From Pseudolabrys sp. (GTDB lineage Bacteria; Pseudomonadota; Alphaproteobacteria; Rhizobiales; Xanthobacteraceae): 9,384 bases of DNA. The DNA lies in the NCBI GenBank assembly GCA_029945495.1, contig JAQSCR010000541.1:1-9384 (forward strand), in the 5' to 3' direction. Numbering within the stretch: position 1 is the stretch's first letter; every line of letters begins with the position of its first letter. The translations under genes were made by a program, and so were the position numbers. Positions 6,204-9,384 of this stretch are shown here, piece after piece. Below the pieces are notes generated by a model. The model saw only the letters and a program-made list of their open reading frames with translations, was not told the origin of the DNA and ran no database searches.

Positions 6204-6399
6204 GCGTTCCCCGGACGCAGTGCAGCGTGAGCCAAAAGCGCGTTTACGCGCGTCTTCGACGCGCTATGGCGAAACGGTGCACTGCTGATCCGGGGTCCCG
6301 GTTGGTGAAATGTAACTGGATCCCGGATCTGCGGCGCATCACCATAGCGCGTCTAAGACGCGCGTAAACGCGCTGGTGCTGCGCCGCGCCCGGGAAACG
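6204..6399. repeat. Nested intergenic inverted repeat, about 196 bp
   Basis: Three concentric pairs of arms. Middle arms: 6237-6269 with 6342-6374, 32 of 33 positions complementary. Outer arms: 6205-6226 with 6378-6399, 18 of 22. Inner arms: 6278-6298 with 6318-6338, 17 of 21. The element fills nearly the whole gap between the binding-protein stop and the first permease start. As RNA it could fold into a very long hairpin. No T-tract follows, so it is not a standard terminator. From memory, similar CCGGACGC...GCGTTTACGCGCGTC palindromes are scattered in Bradyrhizobium-like genomes, so it is probably one copy of a dispersed family. It may lower permease expression relative to the receptor or stabilise the upstream message (inference). 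Confidence 0.85.
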
Positions 6400-6414
6400 A
6401 AGCGGAGCAAAGTT

Positions 6415-7428
6415 ATGCTGACGACCATCGGCAAGAGGCTGCTCACTGTTCTCCCGACGCTGATCGGCGTCGTCATCGTCACCTTCCTGCTGACCCGGGC
6501 ATTGCCCGGCGATCCGGCCGCTTATTTCGCCGGTCCGGCCGCGACCAAGGAAGCGGTCGAACAGGTGCGCGTCAGCCTCGGCCTCGACAAGCCGCTGCCG
6601 ATCCAGTTCGTGCGCTACGTCAACGATCTGGTGCACGGCAATCTCGGCAACTCACTCTCCACCGGCCGCCCGGTGGTCACCGAAATCGCCAGCCGCCTGC
6701 CCGCCTCGGCCGAACTGACGCTGCTCGGACTGATCCTGTCGATGGTCATTGCGGTGCCGCTCGGCATTCTTGCCGCGGTCAAACAGGGCTCGTGGATCGA
6801 CCACACCTGCCGCATCGTCGCCACCGCCGGCGTATCGCTGCCGGTGTTCTTCACCGGGCTGCTGCTGGTTTACTTTTTCTATTACATCCTCGGCTGGTCG
6901 CCGGCGCCGATCGGCCGGCTCGATGCCTTTACCAGCGCGCCGCCGCAGATCAGCGGCTTCTATCTGATCGACAGCCTGCTGACCGGCAACTTCGAGACGT
7001 TCCGCGCCACACTCAGCCAATTGATCCTGCCGGCCTTCACGCTTGGCATTTTCTCGCTGGCGCCGATCGCGCGCATGACGCGCGCGTCGATGCTGGCGGT
7101 GCTCGCCTCGGAATTTGTGCGCACCGCGCGCGCCTCCGGTCTCGACAACCGCACCGTCATCATCACCTACGCCTTCCGCAACGCCATGCTGCCGGTCGTC
7201 ACCACTCTCGGCATGGTATTTTCGTTCCTCCTCGGCGCCAATGTGCTGGTCGAGAAGGTCTTCGCCTGGCCCGGCATCGGCTCCTACGCGGTCGAGGCGC
7301 TGCTGCAATCCGACTTCGCGCCGGTGCAGGGCTTCGTCCTGACCATGGCCGTGCTCTACGTCGCGCTCAATCTGCTCATCGACATTCTCTATGGCGTCAT
7401 CGATCCGCGCGTGAGGCTTGAAGGATGA
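6415..7428 (+). CDS. ABC transporter permease, DppB-like
   Basis: A 337-residue inner-membrane permease of the binding-protein-dependent class, first of a pair forming the import channel. The N-terminal helix (about 9-28) is followed by TRALPGDPAAYFAG (27-40), the periplasmic-loop signature of DppB/OppB/GsiC proteins. Further membrane helices lie at about 101-122, 136-160, 204-222, 258-280 and 305-327. The cytoplasmic coupling (EAA) loop is around EFVRTARASGLDNRTV (233-248), where the ATPase docks. The C-terminus has the usual DILYGVIDPRVRL. The start at 6415 is preferred because GGAG (6404-6407) lies seven bases upstream; an upstream GTG at 6376 would lie inside the inverted repeat. It overlaps the next permease by four bases (ATGA), so the two are coupled. 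Substrate specificity cannot be read from this protein. Confidence 0.93.
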   Translation: MLTTIGKRLLTVLPTLIGVVIVTFLLTRALPGDPAAYFAGPAATKEAVEQVRVSLGLDKPLPIQFVRYVNDLVHGNLGNSLSTGRPVVTEIASRLPASAELTLLGLILSMVIAVPLGILAAVKQGSWIDHTCRIVATAGVSLPVFFTGLLLVYFFYYILGWSPAPIGRLDAFTSAPPQISGFYLIDSLLTGNFETFRATLSQLILPAFTLGIFSLAPIARMTRASMLAVLASEFVRTARASGLDNRTVIITYAFRNAMLPVVTTLGMVFSFLLGANVLVEKVFAWPGIGSYAVEALLQSDFAPVQGFVLTMAVLYVALNLLIDILYGVIDPRVRLEG

Positions 7429-8315
7429 CCGAAACCATCAGCATCGTCCCGGCGGCGGCGAAGCCGCAATCCAACTCGCTGTTCAGCCACGCCCGCTACG
7501 TGGTGGCGGAAAACCCGGTGACGGGGCTCGCCTTCGCTTTGTTCGCACTGATCGCGCTCTGCGCGCTGATCGGCCCCACTATCGTGCCACACGATCCGCT
7601 GGCGAGCGATACGGCGGCGGCGCTGCAAGCGCCGTCGTGGAAACACTGGTTCGGCACCGACCAGCTCGGCCGCGATATCTTTAGCCGCGTCATCGTCGCG
7701 ACAAGGCTCGATTTCATCATCGCCATCGCATCCGTGGCGCTGGTCTTCGTCATGGGCGGCTTTGCCGGCATCGCCGCTGGCTTCTTCGGCGGCTGGACCG
7801 ACCGGCTGGTCAGCCGGCTGGCCGACACCATCATGGCATTCCCGCTGTTCGTGCTGGCGATGGGCATCGTCGCCGCGCTCGGCAACACGGTGACCAACAT
7901 CGTCATCGCCACCGCGATCATCAACTTCCCGCTTTATGTCCGCGTCGCCCGCGCCGAGGCCAATGTGCGGCGCGAGGCCGGCTTCGTGCAGGCGGCGCGG
8001 CTGTCCGGCAACGGCGATTTCCGTATCCTGCTGGCGCACATATTGCCCAACATCATGCCGATCATGATGGTGCAGATTTCGCTGACCATGGGTTACGCTA
8101 TCCTCAACGCGGCCGGCCTGTCGTTCATCGGCCTCGGCGTTAAACCGCCGACGCCGGAATGGGGCATCATGGTGGCGGAAGGCGCCGCCAATATCATTTC
8201 CGGCGAATGGTGGATCGCGCTGTTTCCCGGCGCGGCGCTGATGATCGCCGTGTTCACCTTCAACCTGCTCGGCGATGGCCTGCGCGATCTGGTCGATCCG
8301 CAGCGGAGAACTTGA
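7425..8315 (+). CDS. ABC transporter permease, DppC-like
   Basis: A 296-residue inner-membrane permease, partner of the preceding gene. A cytoplasmic N-terminus leads to a first helix (about 34-55). Then comes HWFGTDQLGRDIFSRVI (74-90), the diagnostic DppC/OppC/GsiD motif. Further helices are at about 97-121, 137-153, 156-172, 210-236 and 264-284. The EAA coupling loop is around GFVQAARLSGNGDFRILLAHILPN (186-209). It ends in LLGDGLRDLVDPQRR, standard for the family. Start and stop overlaps with its neighbours (ATGA upstream; two bases before the ATPase start downstream) show tight operon structure. The heterodimer with the DppB-like protein should bind the two ATPase domains encoded next. Confidence 0.94.
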   Translation: MTETISIVPAAAKPQSNSLFSHARYVVAENPVTGLAFALFALIALCALIGPTIVPHDPLASDTAAALQAPSWKHWFGTDQLGRDIFSRVIVATRLDFIIAIASVALVFVMGGFAGIAAGFFGGWTDRLVSRLADTIMAFPLFVLAMGIVAALGNTVTNIVIATAIINFPLYVRVARAEANVRREAGFVQAARLSGNGDFRILLAHILPNIMPIMMVQISLTMGYAILNAAGLSFIGLGVKPPTPEWGIMVAEGAANIISGEWWIALFPGAALMIAVFTFNLLGDGLRDLVDPQRRT

Positions 8316-8317
8316 TC

Positions 8318-9384
8318 ATGTTGAAAGCTCCGACACCGGAAACCGATACAGGTCTGGCACTGCCGCTGCTGGACGTGCGCGATCTCACCGTCGAGTTCGC
8401 CACCAGGCGCGGCGTGGTGCGCGCGGTCGAACATGTCAACATCACGTTGGCCAAAGGCGAGACGCTCGGCATCGTTGGCGAGTCCGGCTCCGGCAAATCG
8501 GTCACCTCCTACGCGGTGATGCGCATTCTCGACCGTGCCGGCTCGATCGCCGAAGGCTCGGTTCTGTTCTCCGGCCTCGACCTGCGCGCAGCGCCGGAAA
8601 GCGACATGCGCGACTTGCGCGGCCGCGAAATGTCGATGATCTTCCAGTCGCCGCGGCTGGCGCTCAATCCGATCCGCAAGATCGGCCATCAGATCGAAGA
8701 CGTGCTGCTGCAGCACGCCCAGGCCGGCAACGAGGAGGTCGCCGAAAAGGCGGTCGAGGTGCTCGAGCAGGTGCGCATCGCGCGGCCGCGCGAGCGCTAT
8801 CACGCCTATCCGTTCGAACTTAGCGGCGGCATGTGCCAGCGCGTGGTGATCGCACTGGCGCTGGCGTGCCGGCCGCAACTGCTGATCGCCGACGAGCCGA
8901 CCACCGGGCTGGACGTGACGACGCAGAAGGCGGTGATGGATCTCGTTGTCGAACTGACGCGCGAGCGCGGCATGTCGACCATTCTCATCACCCACGATCT
9001 TGGCCTCGCCGCCGCCTATTGCGACCGCGTCGTGGTCATGGAGAAGGGCCATGTGGTCGAGACCGCGCAGTCGGAGACCATCTTCAAGGCGCCGGCGCAT
9101 GCCTATACGCGCAAGCTGATGCGGGCGACACCGCGACCCGGGATCACCTTGCGCGACCTGTTGCCGGAAGAGGAAGCCGCCCGCGCCCGGCCGGTGGCGA
9201 ACAATCCCGTCGCCGCCACGGAAGCGCCGCTGCTCAAGGTCGAGAACCTGGTCAAGGAATATCCGCGCAAAGGCGCCGCCACGTCGCTGAAGAAACTGTT
9301 CGGCACCGCGCCGGTGCCGGAGAGCGACGTGTTCCGCGCCGTCGACGGCATCAGTTTCGAGATCGCGCGCGGCGAAAGCGTCGG
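8318..9384 (+). CDS. Fused double-ATPase of peptide-type ABC transporter (partial, right end missing)
   Basis: Open from the ATG at 8318 to the window edge (355 full codons, no stop). Domain 1 (about 16-265) is a complete ABC ATPase: Walker A GESGSGKS (54-61), Q-loop Q110, signature LSGGM (168-172) followed by CQR, Walker B LLIADE (188-193) and switch histidine H226. Then the oligopeptide-type C-terminal segment HAYTRKLMRATPRPG (261-275). After a linker (about 276-303) a second ATPase begins at LLKVENLVKEYPRKG and reaches AVDGISFEIARGESV just before its expected Walker A. This is the fused DppD-DppF layout seen in GsiA/YejF-type proteins, usually about 540-620 residues, so some 200-260 residues lie beyond the window. 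It powers import through the two upstream permeases. The start lies three bases after the permease stop's first base run (gap 8316-8317), with GGAG (8305-8308) as ribosome site. Confidence 0.93.
   Translation, partial: MLKAPTPETDTGLALPLLDVRDLTVEFATRRGVVRAVEHVNITLAKGETLGIVGESGSGKSVTSYAVMRILDRAGSIAEGSVLFSGLDLRAAPESDMRDLRGREMSMIFQSPRLALNPIRKIGHQIEDVLLQHAQAGNEEVAEKAVEVLEQVRIARPRERYHAYPFELSGGMCQRVVIALALACRPQLLIADEPTTGLDVTTQKAVMDLVVELTRERGMSTILITHDLGLAAAYCDRVVVMEKGHVVETAQSETIFKAPAHAYTRKLMRATPRPGITLRDLLPEEEAARARPVANNPVAATEAPLLKVENLVKEYPRKGAATSLKKLFGTAPVPESDVFRAVDGISFEIARGESV

Noticed and set aside
8093..9100. Long minus-strand frame opposite the second permease and the ATPase
   Set aside because: Antisense shadow; the plus strand encodes unmistakable ABC permease and ATPase motifs throughout.

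Overview
The window is GC-rich with densely packed genes and strong third-position GC bias. It reads as an alphaproteobacterium of the Hyphomicrobiales, closest in flavour to the Bradyrhizobium/Rhodopseudomonas/Xanthobacteraceae side. This rests on the FixL-FixJ-FixK oxygen-sensing trio, the FixL haem-pocket sequence, and a long intergenic palindrome of a style I recall from Bradyrhizobium-like genomes. The genus is an inference.

Region 1 (1-3111) is an oxygen-response module. A FixK-type Crp/Fnr regulator lies on the minus strand, closed by a clear intrinsic terminator. It is divergent from fixL (membrane-anchored haem-PAS histidine kinase) and fixJ (response regulator), which overlap. A sequence resembling the FixJ-binding box lies between the divergent genes. 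Established logic: low O2 activates FixL, FixL phosphorylates FixJ, FixJ~P turns on fixK, and FixK acts at TTGA-N6-TCAA boxes. The usual fixNOQP oxidase genes are not in the window.

Region 2 (3115-4256, minus strand) is a two-gene translationally coupled operon. It encodes the small beta and alpha halves of a split thiamine-diphosphate 2-oxoacid decarboxylase of the sulfopyruvate/phosphonopyruvate decarboxylase family. Its end meets the end of fixJ with only 3 bases between.

Region 3 (4257-4581) is a 325-bp divergent control region. It contains an essentially consensus RpoN (sigma-54) -24/-12 promoter facing the transporter, a dyad about 130 bp upstream of the predicted start that could be an activator site, and a TTGA-N6-TCAA Fnr/FixK-type box.

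Region 4 (4582-9384, plus strand) is a peptide/opine/nickel-class ABC importer: a Tat-exported family 5 solute-binding protein, two permeases with a 4-base overlap, and a fused double-ATPase gene that runs off the right end. The binding-protein frame is interrupted by one in-frame TAA at codon 339 with intact coding sequence on both sides. A ~196-bp nested inverted repeat separates it from the first permease.

I found no CRISPR array, transposase, phage gene, tRNA or rRNA. The parts are known families. What is unusual is the control region (RpoN promoter plus Fnr-type box beside fixLJK), the undefined decarboxylase-transporter pairing, and the single nonsense codon in an otherwise intact operon.
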